From Streptomyces cavernicola (GTDB taxonomy: Bacteria; Actinomycetota; Actinomycetes; Streptomycetales; Streptomycetaceae), in contig NZ_JASCIQ010000028.1 in assembly GCF_029968035.1 (NCBI RefSeq), positions 55,016 to 119,015 of the forward strand: a stretch of DNA of 64,000 bases. Direction: 5' to 3'. The notes beneath the pieces were generated by a model. That model did not search any database. It was not told where the DNA came from and worked only from the letters and a program-made list of their open reading frames with translations. Positions 53,762 to 61,367 of this stretch are shown piece by piece (the stretch's first letter is position 1; every line of letters starts with the position of its first letter). The position numbers and the translations under genes are program-made.

Positions 53762-55009
53762 ATGCGGCGGACCGACCCTGAGGGCCACGGACCCGTCCGT
53801 TACGCGCCGCCCGCCCCCGAGCCTGGCCTGCCCGTGCTGCCCCGCCTCGCGGAGGTCCTGGCCACGGCGGCGGCGCGCGGGCCGGTCGAACTGCCGGGCG
53901 GATCAAGTGCGTTGCGGGCGGCGGCGAGCGGCTACTGGGGGCGCCGCGGACTGCCCACCGAACCCGACCGCACCGCGGCGGCCCCCGGCGCGGCCCCGCT
54001 GCTGCTCGCCGTGACCGCCGCGCTCGCCGGTGACGTGCTGCTGCCCCGGCCGTGCCCCGCCTGGTGGGCGCCCGCCGCGCGGCTCGTCGGCCGGCGCACC
54101 TACTCCGTGGCCACGCCCGCCGAGTCCGGCGGCGTCCCCGACCCGTACGCGCTGCTCGAAACGGTACGGCGGGTGCGCGACGAGGGCGGCGGGCCGCGGC
54201 TGCTGCTGCTCAGCGTCGCCGACGACCCGACGGCGACCGTGGCCCCGCCCGAAGTGCTGCACGAGACCGTGGAGGCGGCGCTCGGCGAGGGGCTGCACAT
54301 CGTCTCCGACGAGACCTGGCGCGACACCCTGCACGACCCGCGCGACACGGTCCTCATCAGCCCCGCCGAGATGGCCCCGGACCACGTCACCGTCGTCTCC
54401 GACCTCGCGGGCGGACTGCTGCCGGGCGACTGGCCCGCCGCCGTCGCCCGCTTCCCGCATACCGCCGACGGCGCCGAGCTGCGCGCCCGCGCCCTGGACG
54501 CGCTCACCGGACTCGGCGCGGTCGTCGCCGCCCCGGTGTCGGCGGCCGCCGCGTACGCGCTCGCCGAACCAGAGGAGGTCACCGCCCGCCGCGCCGCCGC
54601 CGTCGCGCTGCACGCGCGCGTGGCGGCCGCCGCGTACCGACTGGTCCGGGACGCAGGCGTGTTCGCGCGCCCGCCGCAGGCCGGGCGGCACCTGTACGTC
54701 GACCTGGAACCGCTGCGGGCCGGGCTCGCGCGGGCCGGGGTCGGCGACGCGATGGAGCTGGAGGACCGCCTCACCCAGGCCCTCGGCGTCCGGGCCCCCG
54801 GCGGCCACCGCTTCGGCGACGACCTGGCGGCCCTGCGCGCCCGGCTCTCCCTCGCCCCGCTGCTCGGCCGTACGCCCGCGGAGCGGCTGGAGTCGCTCAC
54901 CGCACCGGAGCCGCTCGAATTGCCGCACGTACAGGCAGCGTTGAGCATGTTCGGATCGGCCCTGGACGCGGTCCGGGACGCCGCCCCACGAATGGAGCCG
55001 CCTCGATGA
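53762..55009 (+). CDS. Aminotransferase-fold protein lacking the PLP lysine
   Basis: This 415-residue protein has the overall layout of class I/II aminotransferases. The substrate-loop region is RGPVELPGGSSALRAAASGY, the cofactor-contact strand reads EGLHIVSDETWRDTLHD, and the C-terminal domain ends GHRFGDDLAALRARLSLAPL. However, where these enzymes carry S-(L/F)-S-K-x the sequence reads S213-D-L-A-G-G, so the Schiff-base lysine is missing. It is probably a non-catalytic or cofactor-shifted relative, perhaps a binding protein. The ATG at 53762 follows GGAGG. The stop overlaps the next ATG, coupling it to the metallo-beta-lactamase-fold gene. Confidence 0.75.
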   Translation: MRRTDPEGHGPVRYAPPAPEPGLPVLPRLAEVLATAAARGPVELPGGSSALRAAASGYWGRRGLPTEPDRTAAAPGAAPLLLAVTAALAGDVLLPRPCPAWWAPAARLVGRRTYSVATPAESGGVPDPYALLETVRRVRDEGGGPRLLLLSVADDPTATVAPPEVLHETVEAALGEGLHIVSDETWRDTLHDPRDTVLISPAEMAPDHVTVVSDLAGGLLPGDWPAAVARFPHTADGAELRARALDALTGLGAVVAAPVSAAAAYALAEPEEVTARRAAAVALHARVAAAAYRLVRDAGVFARPPQAGRHLYVDLEPLRAGLARAGVGDAMELEDRLTQALGVRAPGGHRFGDDLAALRARLSLAPLLGRTPAERLESLTAPEPLELPHVQAALSMFGSALDAVRDAAPRMEPPR

Positions 55010-56154
55010 CGCAGCAGCAGTCCGAGTCGACGACCTCTCGCCCCACACACTCCCGACCCGCACCCGCACCCGCACCCGCGCCGACCTCCGAGCCCGACCG
55101 CGCCCCGGGGCCGCTGCAGCCCCAGCAGTTGCTGCAGTCCCCGCAGCCCCTGCGGCCGCTCGGTGAGGAGCGCAGCTGGCCGAGGAGCTTCGCGGACCGG
55201 CTGACCGCGCCGCTGCCCGGCGTGCAGGCCCTCGCCCGCTTCGCCCGCGAGGGCGCGACCCGGCCGGACGCGGCGGGCCTCGCCGACATCCCCCTGCTGC
55301 CCTTCGAACCGGGACCGCTGCCCCGGCCCACCGCGACCGACCTCGCCGTGACCTGGGTCGGGCACGCCAGCTGGGTCGTCGGCATCGGCGGCCTGACCGT
55401 GCTCACCGACCCGGTCTGGTCGCGCCGCATCCTCGGCATCCCGCCGCGCATCACCCCGGCGGGCGTGGCCTGGTCGGCGCTGCCCCGCATCGACGCGGTC
55501 GTCATCAGCCACAACCACTACGACCACCTGGACGCCCCCACCCTGAAGCGGCTGCCGCGCGAGACGCCGCTGTTCGTCCCGGCAGGTCTCGGCCGCTGGT
55601 TCCGGCGCCGCCGCTTCAGCTGCGTGACCGAGCTCGACTGGTGGGAGGCGGCCCAACTCGGCAGCGTCCGCTTCGAGTTCGTGCCAGCCCACCACTGGTC
55701 CAAGCGCACCCTCACCGACACCTGCCGCTCCCTGTGGGGCGGTTGGGTCCTCACCGACCGGGCCGACCGCAAGCTGTACTTCGCCGGCGACACGGGCTAC
55801 GGCCACTGGTTCGCCGAGATCGGCCGCCGCCACCCCGGCATCGACCTGGCGCTCCTGCCGATCGGCGCGTACGACCCGCGCTGGTGGCTCAGCGACGTCC
55901 ACTGCGACCCGGAGGAGGCGGTGCGCGCGGTCACCGACCTCGGCGCGACCCGCCTGGCCCCGATGCACTGGGCCACGTTCCTGCTCTCCGCCGAGCCGGT
56001 GCTCGAACCGCTGAAGCGGGTCCGTCGGGCCTGGGCGAAGGCGGGGCACAGGAGGGAGTACCTGTGGGACCTGCCGGTGGGCGCCTCGCGGGTGCTGAGC
56101 GGCGTGCCCAGCCGGTCCGGGGACAGCACCGGCCCGGCAGCGGCGTCTACCTGA
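55006..56154 (+). CDS. Metallo-beta-lactamase-fold hydrolase (NAPE-PLD/UlaG-like)
   Basis: This 382-residue protein has a disordered Pro/Gln-rich N-terminus (residues 1-50) and an MBL domain. The zinc motif is SHNHYDHLD (H169, H171, D173, H174), the second His lies in FVPAHHWSKRTLTDTC, and the late FAGDTGYGHWFAEIG supplies the bridging Asp. It groups with NAPE-phospholipase D-like and UlaG-like enzymes, which hydrolyse phosphodiesters or lactones. A lipid-related substrate is possible, given the downstream DedA membrane protein. It is translationally coupled to the aminotransferase-like gene and its 3' end overlaps the convergent DedA gene by 8 nt. Confidence 0.9.
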   Translation: MTQQQSESTTSRPTHSRPAPAPAPAPTSEPDRAPGPLQPQQLLQSPQPLRPLGEERSWPRSFADRLTAPLPGVQALARFAREGATRPDAAGLADIPLLPFEPGPLPRPTATDLAVTWVGHASWVVGIGGLTVLTDPVWSRRILGIPPRITPAGVAWSALPRIDAVVISHNHYDHLDAPTLKRLPRETPLFVPAGLGRWFRRRRFSCVTELDWWEAAQLGSVRFEFVPAHHWSKRTLTDTCRSLWGGWVLTDRADRKLYFAGDTGYGHWFAEIGRRHPGIDLALLPIGAYDPRWWLSDVHCDPEEAVRAVTDLGATRLAPMHWATFLLSAEPVLEPLKRVRRAWAKAGHRREYLWDLPVGASRVLSGVPSRSGDSTGPAAAST

Positions 56155-56770
56155 AGACCCGCCGCCACACCGCAGGCGCGACACCGACCAGGAGGGTCAA
56201 CCCGACCGCGGCCACCACGCCCTGCCACGGCTCGGGAAACAGGGACCCGCCGAGCACCCCGATCACCTGGTACGTCGCCGCCCAGGCGAGGCACGCCGGC
56301 GCGTTCCCCCGTACGAACCGCCGCAGCGGCAGCTTCGCGAGAAGGCAGGCCAGCATCACCGGGATCCGCCCGGCCGGCACGAGCCGGGACAGGACCAGAA
56401 CGGTCACCCCGTGCGCGTCCAGCTTCTCCTGGGCCTGCGCGAGCCGCTCCTCCGGCGCCCGGTCGCGCAGCGCGCGCAGCCAGCGCGAGCCGTTCTTCGA
56501 GCGCAGGCCGCGCTGCCCGAGGCAGTACAGGCCGACGTCCCCGAGGAACGCCGCGCTCGACGCCACCAGGAACACGAACAGCAGCGACAGCGGCGCCGAG
56601 TGATGGAACGCCACCACGGCCGCCGAACTCACCAGGGCCCCCGTCGGCACCACCGGCACCAGCGCGCCGATCACCACGAGCAGGAACAGCGACGGATAGC
56701 CCACCGCCTGCTGCGTCGACTCCGGCGGCACCTGCGCCGCGAGCTCCAACGCCCGTAGGCCTGCGCTCAC
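56147..56770 (-). CDS. DedA/VTT-family membrane protein
   Basis: This 207-residue protein carries the DedA/SNARE-associated (VTT) pattern. An early hydrophobic segment (YPSLFLLVVIGALVPVVPTG) precedes FLVASSAAFLGDVGLYCLGQ. The re-entrant basic motif KLDAHGVTVLVLSRLVPAGR is the conserved lipid-scramblase signature of the family, with R-x-x-P-x-x-R. DedA proteins act as lipid scramblases and affect membrane homeostasis. The GTG start at 56770 is preceded by GGAGG and overlaps the end of the second MBL gene. It is short relative to some homologues but complete. Confidence 0.9.
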   Translation of the reverse strand: MSAGLRALELAAQVPPESTQQAVGYPSLFLLVVIGALVPVVPTGALVSSAAVVAFHHSAPLSLLFVFLVASSAAFLGDVGLYCLGQRGLRSKNGSRWLRALRDRAPEERLAQAQEKLDAHGVTVLVLSRLVPAGRIPVMLACLLAKLPLRRFVRGNAPACLAWAATYQVIGVLGGSLFPEPWQGVVAAVGLTLLVGVAPAVWRRVFR

Positions 56771-57543
56771 TTGGCGACCTCCGGGCGTACGCTCTCGCCG
56801 TGCCCGAGCCGGTGCACCGCGACCTCCGGGGCCAGCAGGGCCGCCTGCCGGGCGAACTCGTCGCCGGGCGCGTGGAATTCGTGCGGCCGGACCGCGTCCA
56901 TGCCGATCGGCCAGTACGTGCCGTAGTGAACCGGCACCGCCGAGCGCGGCGCGATCCGGGCCAGGGCGACCGCCGCGCGCCCCGCGTCCAGATGGCCGTG
57001 CCCGAGGTACGGGCCCCAGCCGCCGACCGGGAGCAGCGCCACGTCGACCTCGCCCACCTCCTCGGCGAGCGAGTCGAACAGGCCGGTGTCCCCGGCGAAG
57101 TACGTGCGCGCCTCGCCGGTCACCACGAAGCCGAGCGCCGGACAGCGGTGCGGGCCGATCGGCAGCCGCCGCCCGTCGTGCAGCGCGGGCACCGCACGTA
57201 CCGTCAGACCTTTTTCGACCGACACCTCGTCGCCCGGTGCGACCTCCGTGATGTCGAGGCCGGTCAGGCGGCGCAGGCCCGGCACCGCGTCCCGGGCGCC
57301 GCGCGGCACCAACAGGCGGGTGCCGGAGGCGAGTTGGGCCAGCGACGGCAGGTGCAGGTGGTCGGCGTGCAGATGCGAGACGAGCGCGAGGTCGGCGCTC
57401 CGCGCGCGCGGTCCCGGCAGCTCCCCGCGGCGGCGGCGCAGATGCGCGAGGCGCCGCGCGAACAGCGGATCGGTCAGGACCCGCACGCCCGAGTCCTCGA
57501 CCGTGCACGTGGCATGGCCCCACCAGGTGATCTCCACCGGCAC
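56767..57543 (-). CDS. Metallo-beta-lactamase-fold hydrolase, small form
   Basis: This 258-residue protein has a compact MBL domain. The opening is EITWWGHATCTVEDSGVRVL and the zinc motif is LVSHLHADHLHLPSL. HDGRRLPIG supplies a later His, then YFAGDTGLFDSLAEEVGEVD and PVHYGTYWPIG. It belongs to the small MBL hydrolases related to UlaG or RNase Z-like folds and is a different branch from the 55.0 kb gene. The GTG start at 57543 is supported by GAGGAGG 5 nt upstream, which rules out the longer in-frame extension to 57579. It sits directly upstream of DedA on the same strand, with a 4-nt overlap, so the two form an operon. Confidence 0.9.
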   Translation of the reverse strand: MPVEITWWGHATCTVEDSGVRVLTDPLFARRLAHLRRRRGELPGPRARSADLALVSHLHADHLHLPSLAQLASGTRLLVPRGARDAVPGLRRLTGLDITEVAPGDEVSVEKGLTVRAVPALHDGRRLPIGPHRCPALGFVVTGEARTYFAGDTGLFDSLAEEVGEVDVALLPVGGWGPYLGHGHLDAGRAAVALARIAPRSAVPVHYGTYWPIGMDAVRPHEFHAPGDEFARQAALLAPEVAVHRLGHGESVRPEVAK

Positions 57544-57661
57544 GAACGGCCTCCTCTGCGCCCTCTTGCGCCCTCGCACGGAACTCCTACGAGCCTACGG
57601 CGAGTAGTAGGGTCGGCGACGGAGCGCAGCCTTGAGCGGAGGAGCGCGGGAGGGGACGGGC

Positions 57662-58066
57662 ATGGGTGAGCTGAGGGTGGCGTCCATCGCCAGCCTGACC
57701 CCGCTGGAGGAGCTGGACCAGGACCCGTTCCTCGTGGACTCCCGCAGCCAGTACGCGATGTGCGCGCGCTGGGCCGCGGAGCGGGGGTACGTGGTGACAC
57801 GTGAACTGCTCGTGCACCGGCTGCGCACGGATCATCAGAGCCTGTGGGCGGACGTCGAGGCGGGCCTCGTGGACCTGTTCGTCGCGCCGAGCCGCAGGGT
57901 CCTCGAGCGGGCGCTGGCCTCGGTGGACGAGTTCGTGCGGGAGTGCGCGCGGCGGGGGGTGCGGCTTGAGACGGCGGGGCTTGACGAGCCGTTGTACGAC
58001 GCGGGGATGAAGGCGCAGGTGCATCGGCGGTTGTCGATGCCGACGGCCGGCTACGACGGCTGCTGA
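57662..58066 (+). CDS. Small resolvase-like protein lacking the catalytic serine
   Basis: This 134-residue protein resembles the N-terminal domain of serine recombinases. SQYAMCARWAAERGYVVTRE and SLWADVEAGLVDLFVAPSRR match the A-domain pattern (R..WAxExG..V and the D-V-xAG-V/I-D-x-V/L stretch), and FVRECARRGVRLETAGLDEP matches the following E-x-G-V-x-L motif. The N-terminus is shortened, and the expected catalytic region (usually Ser in a YxRVSTxxQ motif) is replaced by ASIASLTPLEELDQ. It is therefore more likely a regulator or a relic than an active recombinase. The ATG follows GAGGGGACGGGC. It stands alone before a repeat-rich region. Confidence 0.6.
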   Translation: MGELRVASIASLTPLEELDQDPFLVDSRSQYAMCARWAAERGYVVTRELLVHRLRTDHQSLWADVEAGLVDLFVAPSRRVLERALASVDEFVRECARRGVRLETAGLDEPLYDAGMKAQVHRRLSMPTAGYDGC

Positions 58067-58068
58067 CC

Positions 58069-58528
58069 CCTCCGGGACCTCCGCCCCCGAACCCCGTCCG
58101 GGTCTGCCGCCCCCGGACCCCGTCCGGGTCTGCCGCCCCCGGACCCCGCTTCGGGGCTTCGCCCCGGCCCCGGCCGTCGTTTGTCTGCTGCGCCGTCGTG
58201 GCTGGTCGCGCAGTTCCCCGCGCCCCTATCCGGGGCTTTGCCCCGCGCCCGCGGGGGTTGTTTGTCTGCCCCGCCGTCGTGGTTGGTCGCGCAGTTCCTC
58301 GCGCCCCTATCCGGGGCTTTGCCCCGCGCCCCGGGGGTTGTTTGTCTGCTGCGCCGTCGTGGTTGGTCGCGCAGTTCCCCGCGCCCCTGAAGGGGGCTGG
58401 AAATCGCGTAGTTCCCCGTTCCCTTGTAGGGGCTGGGAAATCAGCCCCTCCGGCGTTTGAGGAGCGGGGGGCCGGGGGCGGAGCCCCCGTAGCCGACGGC
58501 AGTCTTTCGGGAAGGGGCGGGGTGGGGA
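58069..58528 (+). repeat. 3'-end repeat element 7 with 80-81-bp tandem units
   Basis: It begins 2 nt after the stop. First come three units of CGCCCCCGGACCCCGTCCGG type (about 58085-58150). Then the block containing CGTCGTGGCTGGTCGCGCAG, TTCCCCGCGCCCCTATCCGG and GGGGTTGTTTGTCTGC repeats with starts at 58192, 58273 and 58353 (period 80-81 bp). The right arm ends at about 58528 (CTTTCGGGAAGGGGCGGGGT). No left arm of the usual form is seen. No gene is present from 58067 to 58663. Confidence 0.85.
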
Positions 58529-58663
58529 GCAAAGACAGCCCGTCCGGCGCTTGAGGACGAGCGCGTCAGCGCGATGCGGGGTCTGGGGCGGAGCCCCAGG
58601 GTGGGGCGGCCGTGGCAGGCTGGGACCGGGCCCGGCGCAAGGGGCCCGGGACGTGAGGTGGAC

Positions 58664-60883
58664 GTGGCCGAGAGCAAGTGGCGCCAGACCGGGCGGGCCG
58701 CATGGCGCATCGGCGCCGTCTGGGCCATCAGCACCGTCACGATGCTGATCCTCGCCGGCCTCCTCCCGGACTTCCGGCTGCAGTCGGAGAGCGGCGACAG
58801 CGCCACCCGCATCGGCATCACCGCGGCCATCGGCGCGGGCGTCTTCGGCCTGCTCACCGCACTCGTCTGGCCGCTGATCGTCCGCGCGCTGCTCCTCGTG
58901 CCCGCCCTGGTCCTCGGGCTCCTCGTGTTCTTCCTCAACGGCTCCCTGCTGCTTGTCGCGCTCAGCCTGATCCCGGACGGGCGCGGCGAGTCCGACCCGC
59001 AGACCGCCGTGGTCGTCGCCGCCGTGATGTCCGCCGTCGCCTCGGCCGCGTCCACCGCGCTCGCCGTCCGCGACGACACCGCGTACCGCCGCAGGCTCTA
59101 CCGCCTCGCCGACCGGCGCCGCCGCAGGGACGTGGCGGTCGCCGGGCCACGCACCCCCGGCACCCTCTTCCTGCAGTTCGACGGCGTCGGCCACGACGTG
59201 CTGCGGGACGCCGTCGCCAAGGGCCTGATGCCGACCGTCGCGAGCTGGCTCGGCGAGGGCGAACACCCCGGCACCGGCCCCACCCACCGCCTCACCCCCT
59301 GGCGCACCGACTGGTCCAGCCAGACCGGCGCCAGCCAGCTCGGCATCCTGCACGGCAGCAACCACGACATCCCCGCCTTCCGCTGGTACGAGAAGGACAC
59401 CGGCGAGGTCATGGTCTGCAACCGGCCCGCGAGCGCCGCCGAGCTGCAGCGCCGCGCCGTCGCCCGCACCGGGGACGCGGGCCTGCTCACCGTCGACGGC
59501 GCGAGCCGCGGCAACCTCTTCAGCGGCGGCGCCGACCAGCTCGCCCTGGTCCTGTCCGTCTCGGCCCGCCGCGGCCGCGCCAACCGCTCCCGCGCCGGGT
59601 ACTTCGCGTACTTCTCCGACCCGGCGAACGCCGTCCGCACCGCGATGTCCTTCGTCGCCGAAGTGCTCCGCGAGCTCGCCCAGTCCACCCGCGCCCGGCT
59701 GGCCCGCGCCCGGCCGCGGGTGAGCCGCGGCGGCCTCTACCCGTTCGTCCGGGCCTTCGCGACCGTCGTCGAGCGGGACGTCGTCGTCGCCGCGGTGATC
59801 GGCGACATGCTCGCCGGGCGCAGCGCCGTCTACGCCGACCTGGTCGCGTACGACGAGGTGGCGCACCACTCCGGGCCGCGCGGCCGGGACGTCGAGCAGG
59901 TCCTCGTCCGCCTCGACCGGGCGCTCGCGCTGCTCGCCAAGGTCGCCGAGCACGCGCCGCGCCCGTACCGCATCGTGGTCCTGTCCGACCACGGCCAGAG
60001 CCCCGGCGAGACGTTCCGCGCCCGGTACGGGCTGACCCTCGGCGACCTGGTGCGGGCCGGCTGCGGGCTGCCCGTGCCGCGCCGCGCCCGGCGCACCCAC
60101 AGCGGCGCGGAGGCGCGCGCCGCCGTGCGGGCCGCGCTGCACCGGCCGGTCGAGGAGGGCGGCGAGCAGCGCAGGCCCGCGAAGAGCGCCGAGCCCGTCG
60201 TCCTGGCCTCCGGCAACCTCGGCCTGGTCTCGTTCCCCGACGTGCGCACCCGGCTGACGCGCGAGCAGATCGACCGCCGCTGCCCCGGGCTCCTGCCCAC
60301 CCTCGCCAACCACCCGGGCATCGGCTTCCTGCTCGTGCGCAGCGAGGAGCACGGCCCGCTGGTGCTCGGCGCGCGCGGGGCCGAACTGCGCCTCGACGAG
60401 CTGCCCGACGACCCTGATCCGGCGGAACTCCCGGACCCGCTGCGGGAGTTCGGCCCGGCCGCGGTCGCCGCGGTGCGCCGCACGGACGGCTTCCCGCACG
60501 TCGCGGACATCATGGTCAACTCCTCGTACGAGCCGTCCGGCGACGGTGAGGTGCTGGCCTTCGAGGAGCAGATCGGTTCGCACGGAGGCCTCGGCGGCGC
60601 TCAGGGCCGGCCCTTCCTGCTCTCCCCGTACACCCTGTCGCCGCCCGTCCAGGAAAAGCAGGAAGAGGGCGGCGAGGGAGCGGCGGAGCTGATCGGCGCC
60701 GAGCAGGTGCACCGGGTGCTGCGCCGCTGGCTGCGGGAGGCGGCGGACGGGCCGCAGGTGCCGCTGGCGGCGGAACCGCACGCGGGAGGCGGCCCGGAGA
60801 ATCCGCGCCGGGCTGAACCCGTGGAAGAACAATTTGCGGCCGACGACCGCGCCGTGGAGGACAAAACCCACTGTACTGATTGA
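58664..60883 (+). CDS. Membrane protein with C-terminal alkaline-phosphatase-superfamily domain
   Basis: This 739-residue protein begins with three or four transmembrane helices (AVWAISTVTMLILAGLLPDF, IGITAAIGAGVFGLLTALVW, LLLVPALVLGLLVFFLNGSL), a region often annotated as phage-holin-like. After a basic linker comes a phosphodiesterase-type catalytic domain with FLQFDGVGHDVLRDAV (metal-binding Asp), DWSSQTGASQLGILHGS (nucleophile-type Ser/Thr), DLVAYDEVAHHSGP and VVLSDHGQSPGETF. Such enzymes cleave phosphodiesters or transfer phospho-groups on lipids at the membrane. Expression context is unclear. The start is GTG 58664, with GAGG 5 nt upstream; GTG 58658 is an alternative. A strong terminator follows the stop by 12 nt. 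Confidence 0.85.
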   Translation: MAESKWRQTGRAAWRIGAVWAISTVTMLILAGLLPDFRLQSESGDSATRIGITAAIGAGVFGLLTALVWPLIVRALLLVPALVLGLLVFFLNGSLLLVALSLIPDGRGESDPQTAVVVAAVMSAVASAASTALAVRDDTAYRRRLYRLADRRRRRDVAVAGPRTPGTLFLQFDGVGHDVLRDAVAKGLMPTVASWLGEGEHPGTGPTHRLTPWRTDWSSQTGASQLGILHGSNHDIPAFRWYEKDTGEVMVCNRPASAAELQRRAVARTGDAGLLTVDGASRGNLFSGGADQLALVLSVSARRGRANRSRAGYFAYFSDPANAVRTAMSFVAEVLRELAQSTRARLARARPRVSRGGLYPFVRAFATVVERDVVVAAVIGDMLAGRSAVYADLVAYDEVAHHSGPRGRDVEQVLVRLDRALALLAKVAEHAPRPYRIVVLSDHGQSPGETFRARYGLTLGDLVRAGCGLPVPRRARRTHSGAEARAAVRAALHRPVEEGGEQRRPAKSAEPVVLASGNLGLVSFPDVRTRLTREQIDRRCPGLLPTLANHPGIGFLLVRSEEHGPLVLGARGAELRLDELPDDPDPAELPDPLREFGPAAVAAVRRTDGFPHVADIMVNSSYEPSGDGEVLAFEEQIGSHGGLGGAQGRPFLLSPYTLSPPVQEKQEEGGEGAAELIGAEQVHRVLRRWLREAADGPQVPLAAEPHAGGGPENPRRAEPVEEQFAADDRAVEDKTHCTD

Positions 60884-60895
60884 CTTGTCATCAGT

Positions 60896-60937
60896 AAGAG
60901 GCCCCTGACCAGGAAACATGCTGGTCAGGGGCCTCTT
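60896..60937 (+). terminator. Strong Rho-independent terminator
   Basis: A perfect 17-bp stem (AAGAGGCCCCTGACCAG / CTGGTCAGGGGCCTCTT) with an 8-nt loop GAAACATG is followed by TTG. It ends transcription of the membrane phosphodiesterase gene. The symmetry also allows some function on the other strand. Confidence 0.93.
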
Positions 60938-61367
60938 TTGCCGAATCGGGGGCGTCAATGGACCCCGTTCCGCACCGGGTCAAACCGGGTCGTGCGGCTA
61001 CGTACGTAGCCACGAAAGTAGCCCTGGATGTAGGGCCGGAGATCAGTGGCAGCGAGGCCTGCCCTGCGACGAGTGGCCTCTGCCTGGGCCTTCTGTCGGT
61101 TCCACCGTGACGCCAGAGCAGGTTACGGAGCCTCGTCAGGCTTGTACCTCTTCGATAAGCCAGATGGGATGCGGGCGTTCAGCCACCGTCCCGAGCGGCG
61201 CCGCCGCTCGGGAGCGGGTGGCAGCAGCGGAGCCACCCGCTCCCACAGGTCATCAGGAACAAGATCAGCACGCACCCCGGACAGCCTGTCGACCAAGATC
61301 ACCAAGCGCAAGCCTGCGACTGAGCACTTCAGTGGGCCGCTCTGAGCATCGCAGGGGCTGGAGATCG
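60938..61367. other. Intergenic region with a perfect palindrome and IS debris
   Basis: GGCTACGTACGTAGCC (60996-61011) is a perfect 16-bp palindrome. Around it the composition drops and short frames start and stop on both strands. The stretch 61123-61311 is listed separately as a transposase fragment. I see no intact gene. A junction of the putative island could lie here, but I cannot define an att site. Confidence 0.5.
61123..61311 (-). pseudogene. IS5/IS1647-type transposase N-terminal fragment
   Basis: A 62-codon frame on the minus strand reads ADLVPDDLWERVAPLLPPAP, then ERRRRSGRW, the usual opening of IS5-family (DUF4096-like) transposases (LVPDxLWExxxPLLP). After that the frame is replaced by unrelated sequence and stops. 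No DDE residues or terminal repeats are visible. It is a broken relic. Confidence 0.75.

Noticed and set aside
60996..61011. Integrase attachment site at the perfect palindrome
   Set aside because: There is no adjacent tRNA or repeated copy in the window, so the site cannot be assigned.
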